A stretch of 64,000 nucleotides of DNA, taken from Ipomoea triloba (lineage: Eukaryota > Streptophyta > Magnoliopsida > Solanales > Convolvulaceae). A program made the position numbers and the translations under genes. The stretch covers positions 10,116,198-10,180,197 of the forward strand of contig NC_044917.1 in assembly GCF_003576645.1 (NCBI RefSeq), written 5' to 3'. Under the pieces are notes generated by a model, which searched no databases, was not told the origin of the DNA, and saw nothing but the letters and a program-made list of their open reading frames with translations. Shown in pieces: positions 25,936-37,296 of the stretch. How positions within the stretch are numbered: the first letter of the stretch is position 1; every line of letters starts with the position of its first letter.

Positions 25936-26396
25936 ATATATAAATTAAAGACACATAACATATTAACTATAAGCGCATAACATGGTAATTACATGTAATT
26001 GAAGTCTGTAGTTAACATATTATATGTATGCAGTTAAAATTATGTGCATTCAATTTTTTTTGTAGTTAACATGTTACGTGCTTAATTTATTTATTAGGTA
26101 CATAAACGGTTAACTGTAAGTACAAAATATGTCAACTGGAAAAATATAATTTTTTTAATTTGATTTGATTTTTTATTTTAGTAGTATTTTAATACAATGT
26201 CTAAATATATAAATTTTATATCTTAATATTAATATAATATATAAAAACAGAGTTATAAATAAGTTTAAGTCGAGTCTCATTAATTGAACTATACATATAA
26301 AATTATATATCTTAATATTAAATATAATATATAAAATAAGAGTTATAAATAAGTTTAAGTCGAGTATGATTAATTGAACTATACATATAAAATGAG
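25936..26396. other. AT-rich intergenic region with a 105-bp tandem pair
   Basis: The phrase AGAGTTATAAATAAGTTTAAGTCGAGT..ATTAATTGAACTATACATATAAAAT occurs twice (about 26251-26300 and 26340-26392). No gene recognised. Confidence 0.35.
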
Positions 26397-26405
26397 GCGG
26401 ATGAA

Positions 26406-26414
<9 letters not shown>

Positions 26415-26444
<30 letters not shown>

Positions 26445-26568
26445 AGTTGTACTGACTGAAACACAAAGAGTCAACAGTTGCCTCCACTGAGGCTCAAACC
26501 CACTCTCATCATCCATGAAAGTGTAAATCGGGACACCGAGTGCCACTAGACCACAAGGTCTTTGGCAA
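26415..26568 (-). mobile_element. tRNA-derived SINE with 18-bp target duplication
   Basis: Read on the minus strand it has an A box in CTTGTGGTCTAGTGGCACTC and a B box GGGTTTGAGCC about 45 bp later, and it ends in a TA-rich tail. The target duplication GCGGATGAAGTATATATA is exact at 26397-26414 and 26569-26586. The tail forms the (TA)n run at 26409-26441. Confidence 0.85.
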
Positions 26569-26586
26569 GCGGATGAAGTATATATA

Positions 26587-27545
26587 AATGTATGTCATCT
26601 TAAAAGTCAATTAAACTAAAGATGATTATGAATATATAATGGTTGATGATAAGGTATATATATTGAACCCAATTAGTTGGTGGTATAATGTCGTCTTCTA
26701 TTTAGCCAAGATGAGTAGCGGATCAGACAATGTATTGTATTAACCCGTCAAACGGCGATAGGCAGCCTAGCTACAACTTGTTGCAAATCTAGAAGGTTGG
26801 CCGGTAAGATGATTGATGAATCATTATTGTGTGAACCGCGGTTTACATAGGATTTAAAATGATATTTTTTTTACGTTAAAAACAGTACTTTACGTACTTA
26901 TTTTAAAAATAAATGTACTTTTTATAATAAGATAATATATTTTATGAATTAAAATAATATATTTTAGATTGAAATTTCTGCGATAAGTTAATGTATTTTA
27001 TGACTTAAATTTTTTTTAAAAAAATAAAAAACAAAAAACAAAAGACAAAACAAAAGAAGTGGAGCATTCCGATCCGCACGAAGCGGTGGAGTATTAAATG
27101 CCTTCCACGTTGCGCATAGCCTTTCCACTACTACTACTCTACTAGAAAGGGAATATTTCATAAACCCTGGCTCTTGCTATTTGGTTAACATACAATAACA
27201 CCTAACCCCTTATGCTGGCTTTATTATTAAGAATAGTGAGAAATGCAATATACAAGAAATAAAACATGAATTATATTTATTGTTTGGTTCGTTGAAGGAA
27301 TAAATTTTAGAAATGTTATTTCAAATTTATATTATTTGATTGGTTTAAGAAATAAAAATGATAAAGTATGTGTTTAAACAAAAAAAGACGCTATACAAAA
27401 TATATAATATTATATTAATATACATATTATTATTATTATTATTGTTATTATTATTATTACATGCAATTTTTTAATGATGTTACTCTATAGCAACTACAAT
27501 ATTGTAAAAAAAAAAACAAAAAAGATCAAAGTTATCAAACAAAAT
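26587..27545. other. AT-rich intergenic region
   Basis: No gene recognised. An (ATT)n tract lies at about 27427-27461. Confidence 0.3.
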
Positions 27546-27559
27546 AATCATATAAGTAA

Positions 27560-28374
27560 GAAACTTCAATTCTAAACTAATTTTACTTCTTTTCTCTCTA
27601 AAACAAAAAGCTTTTCTCTGCTGCTCAACTTCGGCTTCCACCGCCAGCCTCCGGCCGGAGCTCTAATGGAGCTTTGAGCCGGCGGTTTTGGTCACCTTTT
27701 ACGTTTACTCTCGCTCTTCTTCCGCCCCGACCACCGTCGCAGCTCCGTCCGCCTCCGACCACCGCTACAGATCTTCTTCTTCCGTTTTCTTTCCCTCCGA
27801 CCACCGCTACAGATCTTCTTCTTCCGTTTTCTTTCCCTTTGACCACCGCTACAGATCTTCTTCTTCCGTTTTCTTTCCCTTTGAATAAAATAATAGTACT
27901 TCTTCTTCCGTTTTCTTTCCCTTTGAATAAAATAATAGTAAGTAGGTATTGGGGTTTGTGTGGGTAGTCTTGAACTCCCAACCCTACTTTGGCTTTACCA
28001 CTTTTTATTTTCTCTATTATTGTGTTTTCCTCTCGTTACTTTCACGGGCTTTTTCCTCTCGTTACTTTCACGAGCTTTTCATTATCATTAGCATAAATCG
28101 TTTAGTTTGGTTTCGGCAAGTGTTGATCTTATCCTGGGCGAGCAAAAAAGAATGATGATGAAAACCCAGATCTTTGATGAAGCTTTAAGCTCCTTAGAAG
28201 GAACATAGCTTCCTAGTTATGAAACAGTCTGCGATTCAAGTTTTCTATAGCATAGTTAGAAAAGTTGTTTCTATGTCTTGACTATAAGGAATGGTTTACC
28301 ATTTCATTGATCGTTGATGTAAACGTTTTATGTTATGAATTAATGGAATAGCTACGTTTATCTTCAAAAAAAAA
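27560..28374 (+). mobile_element. Poly(A) retroposon of unknown family, 14-bp target duplication
   Basis: An 815-bp insertion bounded by AATCATATAAGTAA at 27546-27559 and 28375-28388 and ending in an A run. That is the mark of LINE-machinery retroposition. The 5' part is GC-rich with a run of CCGCC/CCGG words. Then a unit of about 42 bp, GACCACCGCTACAGATCTTC followed by TTCTTCCGTTTTCTTTCCCT, is repeated three times, with two further partial copies ending in TTGAATAAAATAATAGTA. The 3' part (about 28090-28365) is an untranslated-looking region ending AATGGAATAGCTACGTTTA. No reverse transcriptase or RNase H is present, and no tRNA-like head. It may be a non-autonomous LINE derivative or a processed copy of an unknown transcript. 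Confidence 0.7.
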
Positions 28375-28388
28375 AATCATATAAGTAA

Positions 28389-28658
28389 CAACATTTTGTT
28401 TAAAGAACGTTTAATAATATTTAAAATTAAGAAGAATAATTTTTTTTTTTCATGCTACCGCCAACCATATGGAACTTTTTGTCTATCCTATTTGTTTTTA
28501 TTTTTGGTTTTTCTTGATATATTAGGTTTTCAGTTTACGTTAAACTAATTTTAACAATATTAGAGAATATTTTCTCTATAAAAATGGAGCACTACTCATA
28601 AATTAATTATACTTTCTAAATATGTATTGTATCTTCTTCTTCTTCTTCTTCTTCTTCT

Positions 28659-28696
<38 letters not shown>

Positions 28697-29171
28697 AACA
28701 AAAATATGTATTGTATCTAGATAGGCAAAAAGGATTTCTCTTTCTTGAATAGAGGAGGTAATTAACAGGAGAGTAACTAAGGTTTATAAGTTTTTATTAT
28801 CTAAAATAAATAATTTATATCTTTACATAACAATATTCATGAAGGGGTGGATTATGCTATTGATATTTGAATCTATATCAACAATTGGAAAATTATTATA
28901 GGAAAAATGACAAATTTGTCCCTCACTTGTTATTAAGACATACTATATTTGCTCTAATTTTAGCAATTTTACTTTTAGCTCTATGTATCAAAAAAGTGAA
29001 AAAATCATCATTCCCATAAAAACAATCAATTCATTTTTTTTCGTACTATTCCAAAAACCCACCAAAATCCATGGGTGTGGTTGCTATATCTTCATTTGGA
29101 GTACCATAAGCATTACTTGATGTTAATTTAGGAGTTAATACAATTATAGTGATTCACTTTTGGTTCTCAAT
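28389..29171. other. AT-rich intergenic region with TTC/T microsatellite
   Basis: (TTC)n at about 28631-28661 runs directly into a poly-T tract of about 34 bases (to 28694). No gene recognised. Confidence 0.4.
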
Positions 29172-29174
29172 TTA

Positions 29175-29826
29175 GGGTGTGTTTGGAAACCCGGAAAATG
29201 ATTTCTGAAAATCATTTTCCGGGTTTTTGGTGTTTGGGAAGAAGGGGGAAAATAGCGTTAATGGAAATGAACTTCTTGGTCAATAGAAAATAAGCCCAAT
29301 TTTATGGAAAATGACTTCCCTTTTTTTTTTGGGGAAGTCATTTTCCAAAGTTTGCTTATTCCTTCTCCTTTGCTTCTTCCATCTCCTTAGGCCTCCTAAA
29401 TGCTTTAACTTCTTCATCTTCATCCCGTCTTCTTGACATCTTCAACTTTTTCTTTTTGTTTTTAAGTAATAATTTATTTATTTTTATTATGAGATAGATA
29501 TTATGAGTTTTATTTTTTTAGTTGACATCTGAAACCAGTCGGCCACTTTTATTTTTTATTTTTATTTTTTTATGAGATAGATATTATTTTGTTGTGATTA
29601 TTTTATTTTTTGGATTGTATATTTGTTATAAATGTTGTTACATTTAAACAAATTAATTAAAATATTCAATTATATAATTCTATTCATTTTCCTACCCATT
29701 TTCTGGAAAATGAGCCAAACACACCAACACAGTTTTCTGTTCTGCAGCCAAACACAAGAAAGGAAAATATTTTCTGGAAAATGAGTCATTTTCCAGAAAC
29801 CATTTTCCTACTTTCCAAACACACCC
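29175..29826. mobile_element. Tourist/Harbinger-like MITE
   Basis: Target duplication TTA at 29172-29174 and 29827-29829. The ends are inverted: GGGTGTGTTTGGAAA at the left, and its reverse complement TTTCCAAACACACCC at the right, with GGAAAATG.TTTCTG and ATTTTCC words continuing the inversion inward. Length 652 bp, no coding content. A TTA-type duplication fits the PIF/Harbinger group. Confidence 0.8.
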
Positions 29827-29829
29827 TTA

Positions 29830-30938
29830 AAATAAATTACATTTGATCCTCCAAGTATTAATTTTTTTGATACTTTTGGTAGATTTTTTTTGTTAAATGC
29901 TCAAAAACGTAATTTCATTATGTAATCTCCTAAATCATTCGCCAAATTATGTCAACCATCTTTACACCCTAAAATGTATTCTTGTTGCACTTCATAATTT
30001 AGGATGACTTAGGGTTTTCTTTCTTTGAATTTGAGATGATTTAAGGGATTGAATAATAAAATTACGTTTATGACATTAAATATTCATTTGACGTACAATT
30101 TATCAGATAAAATGATCAAAAGTGACAAAAATTGACACTCCATGGACTAAAATTAATTAATTTTAAACTATATTTTGCGTCATTTACATAAAATAACTAC
30201 AAATGTCAATTTTCTATTACTAAATTCACTTAAAACCCCAACATAAAACTATATTTGGATTAAAAAAAATACTACTTGGACTCCTTATTTTTACTTCTAA
30301 CATTACTCCTTCACTCAAATTCTTGTTGTAGATAATTCTTTCAGAACTCATATAATGAAAATAATTTATCATTATTTACCACAATAATACAATAATAAGT
30401 AAAAGTAGTGTGAGAATAGACATAATTAGTGTTCATATAGTAAAACACTTTAAATTATATGCAAATTTAGCATGATTTGCTATCACTTTTATTACAAAAA
30501 ATATTCATTAGTGAATCCATCATTTTTTTAAAGTTAATCCAACATTTGTCTATGCAACATACTTTCTCAATCTATTAAAACAAAAGAGTTAATCCAACCT
30601 AATAGGGAGGGAAATTTTGTTTTGAGAGCCATAAAAATTATGTGGTGCATAAATATGATAGAATAAAAATATATTGAGAACCATAAAAATTACTATAGGA
30701 AAAATAGAAATTCTCAAATTTGATTGAGAAATACGGTAGTGAAATTCTAGTTGATAAGTAAAGATATAAAGTTTAGAGGTCCATATGTAATTATTTAAAT
30801 CAGCGGTGGTTAAAGCGAAATATGGAATCTTCTGGCGATGATATTTTCCATTAAATGCCCCTTCCGAGCTCTGAAAAGTGATTTACACTTCCGACCGAAA
30901 CCAGACGATCAGCGTTTCACGAAATCACTGCCGGAGAA
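29830..30938. other. Intergenic and PIRL upstream region
   Basis: AT-rich with no recognisable gene or strong repeat. The last 100 bp before the PIRL start are less AT-rich and probably hold its 5' leader; no clear TATA box was seen. Confidence 0.3.
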
Positions 30939-33654
30939 ATGGATCCGAACCCTAATAACTATCCGATTCTCTCCTTTGTAATGTCCAAACTCCCGAGCAT
31001 CGGCCCCCGACGCGCTGCCGGAGAGGATGAATTTGACGTCGAGCAACCGAAGCCAAGGTCGCCGCAGGCGCAGGAGCCTCATTTCGAGCTCACCGAGCGG
31101 ATGCCCCACCTCACCGACCCGAAGGTTGCTGCCGCCATGCGGCTCGCCGTCGCCGACGTATCGCAGGCGCGATCTATGCTCAAATCCTTAGGCGAACAAC
31201 CGGATCACGAGATGGTGGACACTGCAAAGGTGAAGCTCACGGAGGTCGATGCTTTGCTGGCTAAGAAGCTGGAGGAGATTGTGCTGGCGCCGCGGCCGCC
31301 GGAGGTGGATCCGCAGGAGTGGAGGTCGAAGCTGGCGGAGAAGGAGGCCGAGTGCAGGAAGGAGGCGGAGAAGGAGAAGGAATTGCACAAGGCGGTTATT
31401 GCGTTGGAGGAGGCGCATAAGTCCTACGCTAGTCTGTTGAAAGATGCGGAGAATAAGTTGGAGAAAATTTACGCGGTGGCTGTCGCCGGAGGTGATGTGT
31501 CCGCCATAGCGCTGGAAGAATCGGGAGATAAGGAGCTGGCGGTGAATGAAGAGGTGAATGAGGAAGTTGTGGCGATTTTGCAGGAGGCATCAGGGAAAGC
31601 AATCGAGAAAGTTGATTTATCTGGCAGGCAATTGACTTTGCTGCCTGAAGCTTTTGGGAGAATTCGCTCCTTGGTTGTGCTAAAGTTGTCCAACAATCAG
31701 CTTGAGGTAATCTTCAGTTTGGAATTTCTTGTTGACAAAATTATTGCGACTTTATTTCTGATGTGTCTATAGCTCCTCGCAAGTTTTTATGACTTTTTTA
31801 AGTTATCCGTTGTTGAATTTATACATATATTGTATTTTTGCAAGGCACGTTAAATTTCATTGATGTGACCAGATGAGTGCATTTTCAGCACATATATATG
31901 GTTGCATTTAGTTCATAGTGAAAATGTGGGGTCTATTCGATGCAGTAGGCAGTAGCAGAAAATGTGGAAAGCTAATTCTGAATATATGCTGCAATTTACA
32001 AAATTACATTGTAGTTCTATGTAGTTGTTCAAGCTTTCTTGATTGATGATACATAAAAGTAAGAACAGTAGCTGTGTAAATTGTTACCAATGCTTCAAGT
32101 TACAAGTTAAAACCAACACTGGCTACTTGTAAAGGAATGAGATTTCCCACATGTAATTATAATGTAAAAAAACCTCTTGTTTGTTGCATGTGGTGATTAT
32201 TTTTATTACATTTCTTGGAGAGATCCTTTTTTTTTTACCTTCTATGTAATCTTTCTCTATGTTGATTTATTATTTCTTTAAAAATGTGTCAATGGAATTC
32301 TTTTCCTGACTTTCAAGGTTTTTATATGAATCTTGAAATATTTATTTGAACACTTCTTCTGACCATTACATAGAGTGCTTAGTGTCAGCATGTTACGAAG
32401 TCATATTTTACTATTCTCTGTTTGTTTGGTGACAGAATAGAGGCAACAAAACTATTAAATGTCCTTCATTTGATAGTGGAGTATTTGATTTAACAGTAAC
32501 ACATTGACCCTTGAATGTATATACAAGGGTAAAGACAGTATAGTCAATTCTAGGAGTTTCATACAGTGAGTAGTGATCCAACATTGAACAATTGATATCT
32601 ATTAATGTGCAGTGCAGAATGAATTGCCTATGAATTGTTTGTCTTATGGTTAAGTCCTGTTTCAACAATTCAATAGCAATTATGTATACTTTGTTTCTGA
32701 TGTTCGTCTTGCTTCTTTAATGAAACCAGGCAATTCCTGATTCATTTTCAAGTCTGGAGAACCTCCAAGAACTTTATCTTTCTAATAATCTTTTGGAGTC
32801 ACTTCCAGATTCCATTGGTTTCCTGGTTAACTTGATGATCTTGGATATCTCTAGTAACAAACTAACTGCCTTGCCTGATAGCATCTGCCAGTGCAGGTAA
32901 ACTTGTGTACTTGCAAAAGCTGCTTCCCATCCCTACCCATCAGGATCATGTGCTCTCAAATATCTTTCTCTGCATTAATACTGTTGATTTTCATGCTTTT
33001 TCTAGATCATTGGTGGAGTTGGATGCAAGCTTCAATCAACTCGCTTACTTGCCAACCAACATTGGGTTTGAGCTGGTGAATCTTAAAAGACTTTCTATTT
33101 TCTTGAACAAGCTTCGCTCCCTTCCCACATCTGTTGGTGAGATGAGATCCTTGCGTGTTCTAGATGTGCATTTCAATGAGCTTCGAGGACTTCCACATTC
33201 AATTGGAAAGTTGTCACATCTTGAAATCCTCAACCTAAGCAGTAATTTCAGTGATCTTACCGAACTTCCTGACTCTCTTGGTGATTTGAGCAATCTCAAA
33301 GAGATTGATGTGAGCAACAATCAAATCCGTGAATTGCCTCATTCAGTTTCCCGACTTGACAATCTTACCAAGCTTAATGTGGATCAGAACCCTCTTGTGA
33401 TTCCTCCAAAGGAAGTTGTAAATGAAGGAATCCAAGCTGTGAAAGCTTATCTGGTTAAAAGACGACTTGACATATTGATGGAAGAAGAGCGACAATACAC
33501 GAAAGAAGATGTGGACCAAGCACCGACCAACATATTAACTCGTAGTGCTACATGGTTAACTAGGGTTGTTTCAAATGTTTCTGAGTCTTTTACTGGCTAT
33601 TTGGGTGTCACCGGGAACTCTGATGCTGACCATTACCTCAATCAGCAGTTGTGA
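30939..33654 (+). CDS. PIRL9: Plant intracellular Ras-group-related LRR protein (PIRL1/PIRL9 type)
   Basis: Soluble intracellular leucine-rich-repeat protein. Exons 30939-31706, 32730-32896 and 33006-33654 join in frame to 527 residues. The N-terminus [20 protein letters not shown] is characteristic of the PIRL1/PIRL9 pair. Residues about 100-190 are Lys/Glu-rich and probably coiled coil. LRRs begin near 220 ([19 protein letters not shown]) and run as about ten 23-residue repeats of the type LxxLxxLdlSxNxLxxLPxxi to about 430. The C-terminus has the GVAY-like region replaced by [12 protein letters not shown], then a conserved tail with [19 protein letters not shown]. In Arabidopsis PIRL1 and PIRL9 are redundant for pollen development; the same role here is inference. 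PIRL9 versus PIRL1 is not settled. Confidence 0.9.
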
Positions 33655-34749
33655 TTTCAGTTTCCGCTTAAGTTTTCCCTATGTTTTCTGTCTGCATCAA
33701 TGAAAAGATTGAAGATACAATACATAAAGTTGCGGCTGGCTTTTCTTCTCATGTGAAGCGAATAATTCCTTTTTTCTTTCTTGTAACCTAGTTGCCAGAA
33801 GCTCTCATTTAGTTTGTAAGTCCATAAGATGAGCTTCCTTCTCAGCTCTTTGGCTTTTGCCACAAGCAAATGCCAACCGAAGGTCCAACTTCCTACAGGA
33901 TTTGTTGCTATCAGATTAAACAGCTTATCTTTCTATATTGGAATAGCATATACATTTTGGAAATTTTTGCTGGTATCGGTGTTGCGTCATTAAGTACTAA
34001 GTTAAAACATTTCAGAAAAGTTTCATGTTTGTATGGGGTACTGGCGTAATGCATTCGGTGTTCGATAAATAGCCAATAGCTGTCAGCTTATTGAGTTAGT
34101 GAGTTTGACTAATTGATGGTATTAACTGATTGTAGAAAGATGTTTGATATATTAATGGTTAATTGATAGCTGATTATATGTAAAATAATTTTTTCAAAAA
34201 GTTGATCGGATAAGTTGTTACAAAAGTGTGTTTAACCAAGTCAAATAGTTAATAATGGTCAAATAAGTCAAAATTGACTCATGAGCTACTTATTTTACTG
34301 GACCAATTGTCTTTTCAATACTCTACTCTAAACTTAAACCTTGCTTTCTATTCACTTTGGAAGGGTACTAGATACAAGAAATAAAGAAATATAAGTGCCA
34401 ATTGAAATCTAAGGGGGTGTATTTAATCTTGATTTTTATAGACTTTTAAAAGAGTTAATTTCAAGAATATGCCAATTGAAACCTAAAACTTGCTTTCTAT
34501 TCACTTTGGAATGGTACTAGATACAAGAAATATAAGTGCCAATTGAAACTTAAAGGGGTGTATTTGATATTGATTTTCACAAACATTGAAAAGAGTTAAT
34601 TTCAAGAATGATCTATTGATTCTTGACACTGATCAATTTTTATTCTCATATTATTGACCTTTACTAATTTTCATTATCGATTTTCAAGTTTACCATAGAT
34701 AGTCCCTTGATTATTGATTTTGTTTTAACTTTTGTTAAATATCAATCTG
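33655..34749. other. Intergenic region with a 145-bp direct repeat
   Basis: After the PIRL 3' UTR, a unit containing TTGCTTTCTATTCACTTTGG, ACTAGATACAAGAAAT, AAGTGCCAATTGAAA and AAAAGAGTTAATTTCAAGAAT occurs twice in tandem (about 34342-34468 and 34488-34608). No gene recognised. Confidence 0.5.
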
Positions 34750-34751
34750 TT

Positions 34752-34850
34752 AGCCAATGATTTTGTGGTATAGTGGTATCCAATTGCACCCCTTATGTGG
34801 AAGAGGGTAGGTTTGAGCCTTTTCAGTAGGCAAACTAATTTGTCAAACTG
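34752..34850 (+). mobile_element. SINE-like sequence
   Basis: TTGTGGTATAGTGGTATCC (A box) and GTAGGTTTGAGCC (B box) lie about 45 bp apart, as in the SINE at 26415-26568. The 3' end and target duplication are not clear, so it is probably truncated. Confidence 0.55.
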
Positions 34851-34869
34851 GCATTAAGTTCAGGGGCAA

Positions 34870-35050
34870 AATAATCATTTTATCTTTAAGCTCCTTTGAC
34901 TGGTCTCTTGGTCTCTTTCCTCCCAGACTTTAGTCTTCCCTCTCGGTGCGATTTTTGCTTCGACACTGAGAGGGAAGACTAAAGTCTGGGAGGAAAGAAA
35001 CCAAGAGACCGGTCAAATAAACTTAAAGATGAAATGGCTATTTTATCTCT
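34870..35050. repeat. Long hairpin (inverted repeat, arms about 80 bp, short loop)
   Basis: The left arm (about 34870-34946) contains GACTGGTCTCTTGGTCTCTT, TCCTCCCAGACTTTAGTCTT and CCCTCTC. The right arm (about 34966-35047) is its reverse complement (GAGAGGGAAGACTAAAGTCT, GGGAGGAAAGAAACCAAGAG, ACCGGTCAAA) with only a few mismatches; the loop is about 18 bp. The inner 54 bp of the arms are nearly perfect. A transcript would fold into a stable small-RNA precursor-like stem. It may equally be a young foldback MITE. Confidence 0.8.
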
Positions 35051-35797
35051 AATTACAGTCGCCTATCAAAGTTCATTAGTGATTAAAGATTTCGAAATGG
35101 CCATCCCTAGTACCTGGGTTGACTCTTGTAACCGCCACCCCCACCCTCACAGTTTATCTAAATATTAATTTAAGTTGGTATTAGTATGTAAAAAAATAAA
35201 TAAATTATTCATAACATAAATTGAACTCTTAACCTTTTAATTAATCTAATCCTAATATAACCAATTATATTAGCTAAGAGCACTTGTTAAACCTTTTTGT
35301 ATAATTATATATTACCTCCATCCCATTTTGGTTGTCTGGTTCGTTTAATGAGACTTGACTGAAGTTATTTTTAATTCAATTTTTCATAATACTAAGTTTA
35401 GCATTAATATATAAAATTTATATATTTAGAAATTACGTTAAAAGTACTATTAAACACACAAAATTAAATTTAAAAATAATAAAAAATTACTAAAGAAAAT
35501 AAACAATGAAGAAAAAATTAGTTTGACCAATGAATAGTAAATAGGACAGGTAAAATGAGACAGATGGTGTATTTATTTAAATCATTCACAAACATTATAT
35601 ATTTATATAACTTTATCACACACGCATATCCCAAATAACAAAAGACAAAATAGTTGTACTACAAGTTTGAATACCCTCACTTAAAATTATAATCTTATAT
35701 ATTTGTCACAATGATTTAATATTTCTTTTGTTCTTGTCAAATACACAAAATTCATCTTAGGTGAATATTTACTAACCTTCTCGCAACTGAAAACAAT
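35051..35797. other. AT-rich intergenic region
   Basis: No gene or clear repeat recognised. Confidence 0.3.
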
Positions 35798-35800
35798 TAA

Positions 35801-36252
35801 GGGTGTGATTGGAAAACAGAAAAATAATTTTTGAAAAATATTTTTTAGAAAACAAGTTATTTTTTCAGAAAATATTTTTCTTTCCCGTGTTTGGTTGCAT
35901 TCCAAAAAACTGTCTTGGTGTGTTGGTCGTTTTCTGGAAAATGAGCATAATTATTTTTAATTTTAAATATTTAAAATATACAATAGTGGTAATGATGAGT
36001 GGGTAGGTAGTGGTAGTGGGTGGTGGCAGTGGAGGTGGGTGAATGGTGGGGTTGGGGTGGTGGCGACGGCAACGGCGACGGGATGATTGGTTGCTCTGCA
36101 AACGAAAAATAACTTCCTATAAAAAGGGAAGTCATTTCCTAGAAAATCGACTCTATTCTCCATTGGCTACACCCTTATTTTTCATTGACTTCTATTTTTC
36201 CACTCTAACCAAACATTGAAAATCTAGAAAATGATTTCTTCCAAACACACCC
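35801..36252. mobile_element. Tourist/Harbinger-like MITE, same family as 29175-29826
   Basis: Target duplication TAA at 35798-35800 and 36253-36255. Left end GGGTGTGATTGGAAAAC; right end is the reverse complement type CCAAACACACCC. The sub-terminal words (GAAAATATTTTTC, TTTCTGGAAAATGAG, CTAGAAAATGA) match the family of the 29-kb copy. 452 bp, no coding content. Confidence 0.75.
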
Positions 36253-36289
36253 TAAATTTACAATGCATTTATTTATTTCATAAAAAAAC

Positions 36290-36555
36290 AATTGAGTTTA
36301 TTATCAAAATAGTCCCTTGACTATTGAGAAATTACCAATTTGGTCCTCAATAATTTTTCGTGACCAATTAAGTCCCTCGACTTTGAAAATTTTAACTAAT
36401 TTGGTCTTTCGTTTATTTTTTCGTTAAACATTCGCTAAATCGGGACCAAATTGGTAATTTTGCTATAGTCAAGGGACCAAATTGGTAATTAATTTTTTAC
36501 TGAAATGGTCATTGACTATAGCAAAATTACCAATTTAGTCTCAATTTAACGGATG
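36290..36555. repeat. Degenerate inverted repeat of the 'AGTCCCTTGACTAT' type
   Basis: The phrase CCCTTGACTAT..AATTACCAATTTGGTC and its inverted version GACCAAATTGGTAATT..CTATAGTCAAGGGACC occur several times in both directions. This is typical of eroded Mutator-type MITE ends. No boundaries could be fixed. Confidence 0.5.
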
Positions 36556-36635
36556 TTCAGCACTCAACTAAAAAAAGTCATGGCAAACAAGAAGAGTTAG
36601 TTTCATTTTTAGTCCTAGGTGTTATGTTACTTTTA

Positions 36636-37087
36636 CAGTGCGTTTGATGGGAGGGAATTACAATTCCATTCCACTTAATTCCCACCTAATTCCAAATGCA
36701 ACTAAATTCCTTCGTTTGGTTGGATTTTCATGGAATTAGAATCTCATGGTCCCCCATGAGATTTTAATTCTAAGGATTTTAGGAAGAAAAAAAGATAATG
36801 ATGAGACAAAATTACCCCTCCCATTTTTTAACCTAAAATTGATGTCTAACATTCCCTTCTAAATTATAGTGTATATTATTTTTCGACTTCTCTTTATGTT
36901 TGTTCATTTAAATCTTTATATGCAACAACTATTCAAAATTTGCACTTTATATGCATTTAATTATATACAACAACTTTCATGTATGTTCCTTTGAATTCTT
37001 TACATGCAGAACTCTTCAAAATTTGCATTCTTTATATGCAACAAATCTAACAATTTGTGAATTAGAAATAATAATAATAATAATAAT

Positions 37088-37118
<31 letters not shown>

Positions 37119-37293
37119 AGCATTTTGGACTTTTTACTACTTATTCCCTCTCAATTCACATGTATACCAAACATTGAAATTGAAATTCTCAATAATTTTA
37201 TTTATGCAAACCAAACACTGAAATTTAAACTCCAACTTTATTCCCACATTATTCTTTTCCCACCTAATTCTTTCCCTCCAACCAAACGCCCCG
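36636..37293. mobile_element. Tourist/Harbinger-like MITE, second family
   Basis: Target duplication TTA at 36633-36635 and 37294-37296. Left end CAGTGCGTTTGATGGGAGGG; reverse complement of the right end CGGGGCGTTTGGTTGGAGGG. Inside, GGAATTA and AATTCCCACCTAATTC words are inverted. An (ATA)n(ACA)n microsatellite lies at 37066-37115. 658 bp, no coding content. Confidence 0.75.
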
Positions 37294-37296
37294 TTA

